A stretch of DNA of 64,000 nt from contig OZ244968.1 of assembly GCA_965222645.1 (NCBI GenBank), positions 186,001 through 250,000 on the forward strand. The letters are read 5' to 3'. The stretch comes from JABDMH01 sp965222645 (GTDB taxonomy: Bacteria; Bacteroidota; Bacteroidia; Chitinophagales; Saprospiraceae). The notes below the pieces were generated by a model. It saw only the letters and a program-made list of their open reading frames with translations, made no database searches and was not told the origin of the DNA. Position 1 is the stretch's first letter. Every line of letters starts with the position of its first letter. Positions 8,443-18,700 of the stretch are shown one piece after another. The position numbers were made by a program, and so were the translations under genes.

Positions 8443-10932
8443 TTAATTGTTTCCGGTATTACCAGCACCTTGATTATTGTTTTCGCCTTGCTTCAAGTCA
8501 GTGTTCCTGATTTTACTGCTGCGTTTTTTGGATTTAAAATCCAATTTTCCAAAAGTGTACGAAAAATTAATTCCAAAACTTCTGAATGGAAGTTCGAAAT
8601 CCGTTCTTTGAAAAAACTGTTGATCCCGGAGTTCAGAAATAAAATGTTTATTTTCATTAAAGGGATCGATCACAGTGATCCCCAATCGTCCACGCTTGTT
8701 AAGAATCTCTTTGTTAATCCCAAAGCTCATCATTGAAAAAGAGGGATTTTTTCCCTGCAAGGTATATCTGGGTGAATTCCAAAAACCGAAGAGATCAGCT
8801 CTGATTCCGTGCTCAAAATTAAAGCTGGAATTAATAAATGCCCTGTATTGCACGGCCCTGTTGTCGAGGTTCAGCAATTTACTGCGTGCATAAAAGGAAT
8901 TGATATCCAAATTAGTGCGAAGCGTCCAGAATTTCTTAATGGTAAAAGAGGAAAATATATTAAATCCATAGGCGTCGAGAAGTCCAATATTTGAGTAGGT
9001 GGTTTCAGAAACACCATCTGCATTGACTTTGAGGAGAGACTGGATGACATCGTTGGTGCGTCTGTAATATATGGAGGCATTGATTACCCGGCCTCCTTTG
9101 AAGGTCGTGTATCCAATGTCATACTGGTCTGAGATTTCTGGAGATAGAAAGGGATTTCCAAATGTTATATTTCGCCGATCCATCTGATTGGCGTACGGAT
9201 TGATGTAGAAGAGACTTGGTCTTTGGATGCGCTTTGCGTAGCTCAATTTCAAGGTATTGAATCCAAATTTTCTGGAAAGAATAATACTGGGCACAAGGTT
9301 GTTGTAAGTGTTGTCAAACGCATCTCTTTCAGAAGAGAATAATCCACTGATAGAAGTGTGTTCAAATCGAGCACCAGCAACCAGGCTGTAATTCTCACTT
9401 AGTGTCGCTGTAGTCGAAGCGTATGCTGCAAGAACATTTTGATCATAATTAAAAACATCAGAATTATTGTTGAGATGGTATATGCTCTGATTCCGATCAT
9501 AAGTAAAGTAATTGTAATCACTATCAATATTTCGCATGACACCTTTGGCCCCGATTTCCATTTTTATTTTTTCCGAAAAGGGATGCACGTAATCTACTTG
9601 CAAAGTGGATTCCAGATTCACACCATTGTTGTCACTTTTTTCTCGGAGGAGTAAAGATGGATCTGCACTTTCCTGCAAGAGTGTTATGTTGTCTTCACTA
9701 TTTTGTCCTGTTATCTGAAATGCGACTGAAAATTCCTTATCTGGAGTTTCGTAGGTCTTTCGATAATCCGTAGTCCAATCAAAACCACTTCGCAAATTAT
9801 CATTTGTATTGAGGCGGTTGTATTCCTGGAAGATGCTTTCATTTGGATCATTAAAGACGGCTCCAAGATTTCCATTTTGATCGAACGTGAACCCACGCAA
9901 ATTAAAAGACGTATTGATGCTATTGTAAGCGTTGAAATCGTAAAAAGCTCCGGCCTGCCCCCAAAATCCCAGTCGAGAACTCTTAGTGATTCCCTCCTGC
10001 TTGAGGAGCCTTGTTGTTTCACCGACGTTGTCCTCCCTGTAAAAAGAATTCCGGGCTTCCTGGGGCCAGGAATAAAAAGTATTTCCAGCTGCGTTTACTC
10101 CAAATCTGCCCTTAGCCGCATTTAAATTCACAGACAGCCTGTTTTGCCGGGTACCGATCGCACTCGTGATGCTTCCATTATAACCCTCTACATTCTTCTT
10201 CTTTGTTATAATGTTGACAATACCACCGGTACCCTCGGCATCATACTTTGCACCGGGAGTGGTTATGACCTCGACACTCTTGATCTGATCTGCCGGAAAC
10301 ATCTTCAACGCATCTGCCACATTGTTTGAGAACATGCCGGAAGGCTTTCCATTGAGAAGGATCCTTATGTTAGATGAACCCCGTAGGGATACATTTCATT
10401 CAAGATCAACCGTTAACATGGGTACCTTTCGCAAAACATCAGCGGCATCCCCACCCACAATCGAAGCATCTTTATCCGCATTGTAGACGATCCGGTCTAC
10501 TCTATTCTCAATGACGGCTGATTCTGCAGTGACTTCGACTTCACTGAGCAGAACGGCATCGGTGCTGAGTAAAACTGTGCCTACATCGTGATCGGGTTTT
10601 TCCGGTGTAAGCTGAATATCGTAGATCGTCTTTGACTTATAACCAATAAAGCTGATGACGAGGTCGTATTTTCCCAATTGTACCTCAGGCAGTTTGAAAT
10701 GACCTTTTGCATTGCTGATCACACCGTCGATATCTACCTCGGTACCGGCTTTTCGAAGCGCAATGGTTGCAAATTCCACCGGGGTGTTGGATACAGAGTC
10801 GATCACCTCGCCCATGATTCTTCCTGTTACTGATGAGGTCTTAGCCGGTCGACCGCGACCTGGCTGAGCAGATAATTCGTCAGTAAAGGACCAAGTAAGA
10901 ACCAGGGTAAGCAGGTAAAGAAATCGATGCAT
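8443..10932 (-). pseudogene. TonB-dependent outer-membrane receptor interrupted by an in-frame TGA
   Basis: Reads as one 829-codon frame with a single internal stop, TGA at 10396-10398. The 5' part (178 codons) has a signal peptide, a carboxypeptidase-like regulatory domain (about residues 35-125) and the start of the plug ending VPMLTVDLE. Right after the stop the same frame continues NVSLRGSSNIRILLNGKPSG, the rest of the conserved plug motif. It then runs into an outer-membrane beta-barrel of the OMP_b-brl_3 type ending near 8443. The family normally has Gly at the stop position, and GGA to TGA is one base. Reinitiation at ATG 10335 would lack a signal peptide. The gene is either inactivated very recently or carries a sequencing error. 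Confidence 0.85.
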
Positions 10933-11099
10933 CAGGTAGAATTTAGCCTTTGTTAGGTCACGAATTTAATTCAAAGTCGCAGATGACAAGGGGGATTTTA
11001 TACCTATGATGAGATTATATCTTCCAAATGACCCACTTTGACCATTTAAAGTAAATATTGTTTTGGTTAATATTGCTGAGGATTTAGTAAAAACAGATC

Positions 11100-12041
11100 A
11101 TGTCAGATGTGCACGCAGAACTAAAGGAAACTTACGAGCAACAGCAGCAGATGTCAATGATAGCAAGGCATCTCGATCAATTGAACACCCAACTCAAGGC
11201 TGCATATGGTGATCTCGATCTGCTGGAAAAGAAACTTCGGAAGGAATTTCGAGATATTGAGAAATTGGAAAAACTCAGTGTCAAGGGGCTTTTTCACAAA
11301 GTGCTAGGGAGTAAAGAACAGCAGATTGAAAAGGAGCGACAGGAATACCTCGAAGTTTCCCTGAAATATGATGAGGCAAAAAAATCGGTAGAGCTTCTCG
11401 AGTACGAGCGCAACTTGCTGGATGGAAAGGTAAAGACTCTCCCTCAGATTGAATCGCGGCTGGCAGCTTTGATTAAGGCACGTGAGAAGGCTTTGATTGA
11501 TTCAAACAGCCTGTCGGGGAGGCAAATTCTGGAAATCCACATGAGGATCGATCAGAAGGAGGCGCTGATGCGTGAAGTAGAACATGTGAAGAGTACGGGA
11601 GGAGAGGTTATTTCCCTGTTGGAGAATATTGTCAGATTATTGCAAGAAGCGCGCAACTGGGGGCAATGGGATATGACGGGCCGGCACAGGCATGCCAGTC
11701 ACATGAAGCACTCCGCGATCGACCGGGCCAAGGATCTCGCCTATCAAAGTAAGCACAGGCTGGTAAGATTCCAGCAAGATCTCGAGCATCTTTTTGGCCC
11801 ACAGCAATTCGATCTTAATCTCGAGTTTAACAAGTTTAACCGGTTTACAGATATGTTTTTCGACAATTTAATATCCGATTGGATTGTCCAGCAAAAGATT
11901 CAGAATACATTGAGTAATGTTCAGGCCGTTCGAGACAAAACAATTAGAATTGTACAGTCGCTTGACGCCGAAATAAAAAAAGCAGAATCTGAAATTGCCA
12001 ATCTAGAGGAACAACGGAAACAAATCATTATTAAAGCTTAA
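11100..12041 (+). CDS. Coiled-coil protein of unknown function
   Basis: 313 aa with no signal peptide or membrane segment. Charged heptad-like stretches dominate residues 15-130 and 255-310, with a less helical middle that contains a His-rich patch (GRHRHASHMKH, about residues 197-207). I do not recognise a family. Its stop overlaps the next gene's start by one base (TAATG at 12039-12043), which implies translational coupling to the aminotransferase. A cytosolic scaffold or structural role is only a guess. Confidence 0.7.
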   Translation: MSDVHAELKETYEQQQQMSMIARHLDQLNTQLKAAYGDLDLLEKKLRKEFRDIEKLEKLSVKGLFHKVLGSKEQQIEKERQEYLEVSLKYDEAKKSVELLEYERNLLDGKVKTLPQIESRLAALIKAREKALIDSNSLSGRQILEIHMRIDQKEALMREVEHVKSTGGEVISLLENIVRLLQEARNWGQWDMTGRHRHASHMKHSAIDRAKDLAYQSKHRLVRFQQDLEHLFGPQQFDLNLEFNKFNRFTDMFFDNLISDWIVQQKIQNTLSNVQAVRDKTIRIVQSLDAEIKKAESEIANLEEQRKQIIIKA

Positions 12042-13201
12042 TGGGGATTGAGGATGTAACAGTTCTTTCCTGCCAGGCTTCACAATTTGAGTTGCCTAAA
12101 AATGTGATTTATTTAAACTGTGCTTACCAATCCCCATTATCCATTGAAGTTCAAAATGCAGGAATAAATGGTGTCCGGCAAAAAGGCCGACCATTTGAGA
12201 TCGGAGTGACCGACTTCTTTGAGCCCCTGTCCGTTCTGAAAGATCTCTACGCGCAGTTGATCGATTTGAAAGATAGTGAACGGATCGCCTTTCATCCTTC
12301 AGTCTCTTACGGAATTTCAATTATCGCCAAGAATCTGCCATTAAAGAAAGGGGGCAATATTGTGATGCCCGGGGATCAGTTTCCCAGCAATTACTATGCA
12401 ATTGAGGCATGGACCAAAAGGAATAATGTTGCGCTAAGATTGATTGGCCCTGGTGATGGTTTTGAAAACCGGGGGCAAGTGTGGAATGACAGGCTTTTGA
12501 ATGCGATCGATGATCAAACCATTGCCGTGATTACTGATCACGTACACTGGGGAGATGGCACTATTTTTAATTTGGATAAAATCCGGAAAAAAAGTCGAAA
12601 TCACGGAGCCTTATTGATCATAGACGGCACACAGAGCATTGGCGCTTTTCCTTTGAGCATAGAAAAAATCAAGCCCGATGCAGTTGTTTGTGCCGGGTAT
12701 AAATTCTTAATGGGGCCATATGGCTGCGCACTCACTTACTTTGGTGATTTTTTTGATCATGGCGAACCAATCGAATACAACTGGATGAACCGTCTTCACA
12801 GTGAAGATTTCTCAAATTTAACAAACTACAGGGCAGAATACAGACCGAAGGCCTTTAGGTATAATGTGGGGGAATGTGCCAATTTTATTATGATCCCCAT
12901 GTTGACTGCGGCTATAAAACAGATACTGAACTGGGGAGTAGAAAACATTCAGGAATATTGTAAGGAAATTGGGAGTGAATTTCGGGAAAATTTACGCTCC
13001 AAAAATTATCTTGTCGATGATGAGTATTCGGCTGCCCATCTATTTGGTGTCTATAAAGAAAAGGGATCGATAGGGAACGTTTTTGTAGATGCCCTAAAAG
13101 GGAAATCAATTTTTATTTCGTCAAGAAATGGTGCAATTAGGGTTTCCCCACATGTGTATAACCACAAACAGCATTTTGATCGATTATTTAACGAACTCTG
13201 A
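12041..13201 (+). CDS. Class V PLP-dependent aminotransferase (cysteine desulfurase-like fold)
   Basis: Fold-type I PLP enzyme. The N-terminal segment NVIYLNCAYQSPLS is typical of class V members. The cofactor Asp/His region reads IIDGTQSIGAFPL, and the Schiff-base Lys sits in VCAGYKFLMGPYGCA (about residue 225). Length (386 aa) fits. It lacks a clear cysteine-desulfurase active-site Cys loop, so a selenocysteine-lyase/isopenicillin-N-epimerase-like annotation is safer than IscS. It is translationally coupled to the coiled-coil gene upstream and convergent with rimM. Confidence 0.8.
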   Translation: MGIEDVTVLSCQASQFELPKNVIYLNCAYQSPLSIEVQNAGINGVRQKGRPFEIGVTDFFEPLSVLKDLYAQLIDLKDSERIAFHPSVSYGISIIAKNLPLKKGGNIVMPGDQFPSNYYAIEAWTKRNNVALRLIGPGDGFENRGQVWNDRLLNAIDDQTIAVITDHVHWGDGTIFNLDKIRKKSRNHGALLIIDGTQSIGAFPLSIEKIKPDAVVCAGYKFLMGPYGCALTYFGDFFDHGEPIEYNWMNRLHSEDFSNLTNYRAEYRPKAFRYNVGECANFIMIPMLTAAIKQILNWGVENIQEYCKEIGSEFRENLRSKNYLVDDEYSAAHLFGVYKEKGSIGNVFVDALKGKSIFISSRNGAIRVSPHVYNHKQHFDRLFNEL

Positions 13202-13214
13202 TTTTGTAACAGGA

Positions 13215-13739
13215 TTAGATAAGTCCATCAGGTAGATCAAATAGTATTCGCTTTTTTTTATGATCTGTTTTTACAACAAATTCTTCGACAACCGGTATTA
13301 ATATTTCTTGTTGTTTTTCGCCTCGATCGATAAAAGCCATATTTTGGCCCGGAAAGGCTTTGACGTTTGTTATGACCCCGATCACTTCATTTTCGTTTCC
13401 AATGGCCGTGTAACCGATTAGTTTTTCGAGATCTTCTTTTTCTGCATCGACGTATTTATTGATTTCCGGGGGGAGCTCTTCCGCCTTGATATACATCCGT
13501 TGGCCAGAAATTAATTTAGCGTGGTCAAGGGTTTCTACAAATAAAAACGAACAAAGAAGTTTATGACCACTTTCTATTTTGCTTAAATAGTAGGGTACTT
13601 TAATTCCATCGATTTCAATAAAATAATAAGAACCGGCCTTAAAGAAATCTTTATAGTTATTAAAGATCTGTACCCTTACTTTTCCTGTGGTGCCGTAGCT
13701 TTTCAAAATGCGACCGATAGAAACAAAGGGAATATCCAT
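13215..13739 (-). CDS. rimM: Ribosome maturation factor RimM
   Basis: Assists 30S subunit assembly by binding protein S19 and the 16S 3' domain. The N-terminal RimM barrel shows IGRILKSYGTTGKVRVQ (residues 7-23), and a PRC-barrel follows with GQNMAFIDRG and EILIPVVEEFV. The length of 174 aa is standard. The usual partners rpsP and trmD are not adjacent. Instead it lies 15 bp downstream of a lipoprotein gene and mnmA on the same strand, so a minus-strand operon mnmA-lipoprotein-rimM is likely. Confidence 0.93.
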   Translation of the reverse strand: MDIPFVSIGRILKSYGTTGKVRVQIFNNYKDFFKAGSYYFIEIDGIKVPYYLSKIESGHKLLCSFLFVETLDHAKLISGQRMYIKAEELPPEINKYVDAEKEDLEKLIGYTAIGNENEVIGVITNVKAFPGQNMAFIDRGEKQQEILIPVVEEFVVKTDHKKKRILFDLPDGLI

Positions 13740-13754
13740 GAAAAGAATTGAGTG

Positions 13755-14525
13755 CTAATTGTGTTCTACGAGGACTTCTCTCATGAAAAATCCACGGCCG
13801 GCCTTTTCAATCCATTCCTTATTTACACATTGGTCATTGACACCTATGTACTTGCAATAGGAATCAACGATTTGACGCTCTCTGAATACCAACCCTACTC
13901 CCTTGGCATATTTTTCAGTAGAGTACCTTTTTTCAATAATATTATCTGTATCTGCCTGGACAATCGTTGCTGTTTCAGGGTAATTATTTCCACCAATCTC
14001 CTCTGCAACTCCTTCGGAGGTGATCTCAAAATTCCAACCCTTGAACATTTCTATAGACTCTCCGTTTATAAAAACAATCAGGTCGTCTTTGACATATGAA
14101 TTACCGTCCCAAATCACCCCCTCTTCTACTGGGAATACCAAATTGATAAGTCTCACATTATTTTCTGTATAAAATCCCTGGTTAACAGACCGGCTATATG
14201 TCAGGACATCCACGATATCCCATGGGCCGTCCACACTGGTCCCGCGATGTCTTTCGGCTCTGTAAATGTCGATGCCCTCGTGATCTTTATAAACCTCGAC
14301 AATCTCAACCCTAAGATAAAAAGATGATGAATCGACTACCGGAAGGTCTCTAGCCCCTACATCAAACTGGATGGAATCCACCTTATAAGTCCTATATTTT
14401 CCCACTTCGAGAGGATAGTAATCATAGCCATAGACGGATTCGTCAATCGGGTCCTCCACCGTACTGTTGCACTGAAAAAGAAAAAAACTGAAAAAGAAGA
14501 AAACAAGACAAACTAATGTTCTCAT
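13755..14525 (-). CDS. Hypothetical lipoprotein
   Basis: 256 aa. A strongly hydrophobic signal (LVCLVFFFFSFFLFQC) ends in a lipobox with Cys at about residue 19, so it is predicted to be lipid-anchored. The mature part has beta-rich character with YYPLEVGKYRTYKVDSIQ near its N-terminus, a pattern common in small Bacteroidota lipoproteins of unknown role. Its ATG overlaps the mnmA stop by 4 bp (ATGA), so it is probably translated from the same message. Confidence 0.8.
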   Translation of the reverse strand: MRTLVCLVFFFFSFFLFQCNSTVEDPIDESVYGYDYYPLEVGKYRTYKVDSIQFDVGARDLPVVDSSSFYLRVEIVEVYKDHEGIDIYRAERHRGTSVDGPWDIVDVLTYSRSVNQGFYTENNVRLINLVFPVEEGVIWDGNSYVKDDLIVFINGESIEMFKGWNFEITSEGVAEEIGGNNYPETATIVQADTDNIIEKRYSTEKYAKGVGLVFRERQIVDSYCKYIGVNDQCVNKEWIEKAGRGFFMREVLVEHN

Positions 14526-15619
14526 ATTGCATTGTAAATTATTCCACCTCCCACTACATCATCACCTTCATAAAAGACAGCACTTTGTCCGGGAGCAACT
14601 CCCGTGACACCCGCATAGAAATTGATTCTAATCCTGTCCTGATCTACACTCTCGATTTTACCCAGAGTTCCGCTATCCCCGTATCTTACTTTAGTTACAA
14701 CCTCCATGCCATCTGAAAACACATTGTACTTCATCTTATTTATTTGACATACCTGCATTTTACTCCTTACAAGTCCCTCGACGGGGCCCAGTACGACCTT
14801 ATTCTCTTCCGGTATTATTGCACAGACATACATAGGCTCGCCAAAAGCCTGACCTAGGCCTCTGCGTTGACCGATTGTAAAAAAGGGATAACCGTGATGT
14901 TGTCCGATTGTGTTTCCATACAAATCCACGAAGATTCCATTGGCCACACGTGCATCCAGTCCGGGATCACGATCCCTGAGAAATCTGTGATAGTCATTGT
15001 CGGGTACAAAACAAATTTCGTAGCTCTCCGCCTTTTGAGCGAGTTCCCGATAGCCCCGGATCGATGCCATTTCACGGACCTCCGGTTTGAGGAAGTTCCC
15101 TAGTGGAAACAATGTGCGGGCTAAACTACTCTGATCCAATCCCCACAAAACATAGGACTGATCCTTAGTGAGATCTTTTGCCTTTACAATAAACCGTCGA
15201 TCATTCAACATCCCCAATCTGGCATAATGACCGGTGGCGATGTATGGACAGTCCATTTCATCTGCACGCCGGAGTAAGGCTTTCCATTTGATATGGGTAT
15301 TGCACAGGACACAGGGATTTGGTGTACGGCCGGCAATGTACTCTTCAACAAAGTTGTCAATGACAAAATCGCCAAACTCTTCCCGTATGTCAATGACAAA
15401 ATGATGAAAACCCATTCTGACGGCTACTTCACGTGCGTCATTGATAGAATCCAGGCTGCAGCACCCGACCTCTTTGGTATCCCCACCAGAACTCGCATAG
15501 TCCCAGGTCTTCATCGTGATGCCCACTACCTCATATCCTTGTTCGTGCAAGAGCATAGCAGTCACCGTGCTATCTATGCCACCACTCATGGCAACCAAAA
15601 CCCTGCCCATCTTACTCAT
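14522..15619 (-). CDS. mnmA: tRNA-specific 2-thiouridylase MnmA
   Basis: Thiolates U34 of the Lys, Glu and Gln tRNAs. The PP-loop ATP motif SGGIDST is at residues 11-17. The catalytic Cys pair is in NPCVLCNTHIKWKAL (about residue 103) and YEICFVPDNDYHRFL (about residue 200). The C-terminal beta-barrel includes the family-typical GQRRGLG. The length of 365 aa is standard. It appears to be first in an operon with the lipoprotein and rimM. mnmD at 37.6 kb acts on the same wobble base in an adjacent branch of the pathway. Confidence 0.95.
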   Translation of the reverse strand: MSKMGRVLVAMSGGIDSTVTAMLLHEQGYEVVGITMKTWDYASSGGDTKEVGCCSLDSINDAREVAVRMGFHHFVIDIREEFGDFVIDNFVEEYIAGRTPNPCVLCNTHIKWKALLRRADEMDCPYIATGHYARLGMLNDRRFIVKAKDLTKDQSYVLWGLDQSSLARTLFPLGNFLKPEVREMASIRGYRELAQKAESYEICFVPDNDYHRFLRDRDPGLDARVANGIFVDLYGNTIGQHHGYPFFTIGQRRGLGQAFGEPMYVCAIIPEENKVVLGPVEGLVRSKMQVCQINKMKYNVFSDGMEVVTKVRYGDSGTLGKIESVDQDRIRINFYAGVTGVAPGQSAVFYEGDDVVGGGIIYNAI

Positions 15620-15713
15620 GCTGAATTTTAGATTTCTACTACAAAAATAATATATAGTCCATCAAGAAGTTCATGGTATTCACAATTGAGAATACTTGTG
15701 TAAATTGTCTTTC

Positions 15714-18700
15714 ATGGATCCGGATCGTTTGCCTGACATCTGCCTTGTAGTCATTTTGCTTTTCTTCACATCTTGTCTGGAGCAGGCAGAACAGCCCAAA
15801 GTTGTAAATCATACGGCAAAATGGCTCGAAAATGACCAGCCATTTGGCCAGACCGAGCTACATTTTATCTGGGAATCTAGTCCGGGCATAACTCAATATA
15901 GCTACCAGATATTGATGGGCACTGACAAGGAGTTGCTCATGAAAAATGTCGGAAATTTATGGGATAGCAAGCGGATATTTTCGATGGTACCAGCTACCAA
16001 ATACACGGGAGATTTCCTGGATTTCTCCGTTGATATCTTTTGGAAAGTGCGGATTTGGGATGCAGATGACAGAGAGACGAAATTCACTCCAATCCGTCAG
16101 GTCCCTAAGCCACAGGATCTCAATCAGACGCGACGGTTTGCCTTACTGGGTGGGGGGTTAATTTCCGGCATGGAAGCAAATGGATTTTTGGAGCAGAATC
16201 TGGTCACCAGGTGGCCCAATCGCAATGTGAGTGTGATAAATCTCGGCTGGCCAGCAGACGATGTCTTTGGGCTGGCGAGATCTCAATTTGGCTCAGCTCA
16301 GAATACTCGATCATGGAAGCCACCGACAGCTGAAGAAGGCTTTGGATCAAAAGTTTTACTCAATCACCTGGTTGCATCTGAAGCTAATGTGCTGATTGTC
16401 GGCTATGGCTCCGAAATGGCCTTTACCCGGGGAGACCAGGCCATGCAACTCTTTTCTTCGGGATATAAGAGAATATTGGATATCGCGGACTCGCTCGATA
16501 TGGAAGTAATTGCACTCTCTCCACCAAAACAGGAAAGTGTGCTAGTCCCTGTTGACACAGTACTGCACAGAAATCAGAGGCTGGCCGAAGTCAGAGATTA
16601 TATCTCGGGAATTGCTGAGGAGCGATCATTACTATTCGTTGATCTCTTTGAATCCCTCGTTTCAGATGCAGGTAGTCAGACCTTTACTGAAAACGGAATC
16701 CGGCTGAATGAGAAAGGTTATCATCGATTAGCCTCGATCATCACAGAAACAATGGAAGCATCGCCAGAACACAAGTCGTCTATTGTTTTGGACTCACTCG
16801 GAAGAATTGTCAGCCAGACGAATGGGTTGGTAAGAAATTGGAAAAGCACGGTGAAGGGTTGTGCGTTTGATCTCTATTTGCCTATTGCCGAGGTAGCTCA
16901 TCTCCTTGTGGCAAAAGGGCAATTTAAGGTTGACATCGAAGGTAGTACGATTTCGGCCTACGACACTGCAAAACTCAAAATCCCTCCTATGACCCTGCGG
17001 CTGAATAATCTTCGAGCTACGATCAAGGAAAAGAACCGGTTGTTGAGACAGAGGCTTCAGCCCTTAAATGAGGCATATATCTATCTTTTCCGCCGGCATG
17101 AGATGGGGCACCTGGCATACGAAATGGAGGACCTTGAGCTTCTTTCGAAAGAGAGACAAGCGGATATTGTAAGAATTCTGCGGCCACTGGAACTCCATGT
17201 CGAAGTCGAATTGGTCAGACCCTGGTCTCCTCCTCGTGATTATCCCGAGGATGAGGTTCCCAAATTCATACCCCCTCCCGATATCGACGCGGAACTTTCT
17301 GCATTCCATTTGAGTGATGGCTTAGAAATTAATCTTTTTGCTTCAGATCCAATGATTGCCAATCCCATTAATATCAATTGGGATTCTCGTGGAAGGGCCT
17401 GGATCGCGACGAGTAGTACGTACCCGCACATCTTACCTGGCAATCAGGCTAGCGACAGGATTGTCATACTTGAAGATATGGACCGGGATGGAAAGGCTGA
17501 TCATCACACCGTGTTTGCCGAAGACCTGATGATACCACATTCGGTGATGCCGGTTGAAGGAGGCGCCTATGTGACAAGTACTACCGAATTTCTCTTTTTG
17601 GGAGATACCAACAATGACGACATTGCAGATACGAAGAGAATCATTTTTGATGGATTTGGAAACGCGGATGTCCACCATATGATTCACGGTTTACGATGGG
17701 CACCCTGGGGTGACCTGTATTTTACGCAGTCGATTTATATAAACTCCTTTGTGGAAACCGTACACGGTATCCAAATGCTCAATGGCAGCGGGATCTGGCA
17801 GTTTAGGCCGGAGGAAGAAAGGCTAATGATTTTTAGCCGGGGTCTGATCAATCCCTGGGGTCAGGCGTTCGACAGATGGGGACAATGTTTCGCCACCGAT
17901 GGGGCGGGCAGCTCCGGGATCAATTATATTTATCCGGGATCGGCACATGCCTCAGCTGTTGGTGTTGCGCGGATTGTGGATGGGCTGAATTCCGGTACAC
18001 CAAAAAACACCGGTGCAGAATTTGTGTACAGCCCCGGATTGCCGGACTCCTGGGATGGGAGTATAATAACCAGTGATTTTAGGGCCAATCGCACAGTGAG
18101 GTACCAAATTGAGCCAGAGGGAAGTGCCTACATAGCACGGGAAGCTGAAACGATTTTACGTTCGGACCACCGGTCCTTCCGGCCCGTGGATATGAAGATA
18201 GGTCCGGATGGTGCTCTCTACATTGTGGATTGGTATAACCCGGTTATTGATCATGGTGAGGTAGATTTTCACCATCCTGTGAGGGACAGGTCACACGGAC
18301 GGGTGTGGAGATTGAGCGCAAGCGATCTACCAGTCCCTATTGAGGCTAGAATAGATCAGACTTCCCCAGCAGATTTGTTCACTGACCTGACATCCCCGTT
18401 AGATCATACCCGTCTTCAGGCAAATCGAGAACTTGTAAGAAGAAGAGTAGATCTAAAGGAGATTCTCAATTGGGTCAACTCACTAACACGATCAGATCCG
18501 GATTTTGAACAACACAGGCTGCAAGGACTCTGGCTTTGTTCTGCGCTCGGCTACAAGCCAATCGAATTGCTGATGTCCGTTCTGCATTCGCCAGATGGCC
18601 GGTCCCGGGCTGCCGGAGTGCGGACTGCCGGTCAATGGCATCTCGACCTCACCACCCTCGAACCGGTGATAAACAGGCTGGGGCAGGATAGTGTCATGCA

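Noticed and set aside
10396..10398. Recoding of TGA as glycine (as in Gracilibacteria/SR1)
   Set aside because: TGA serves as the normal stop of several intact genes in the window, for example mnmA, the integrase and the major capsid gene. A single lesion is simpler.
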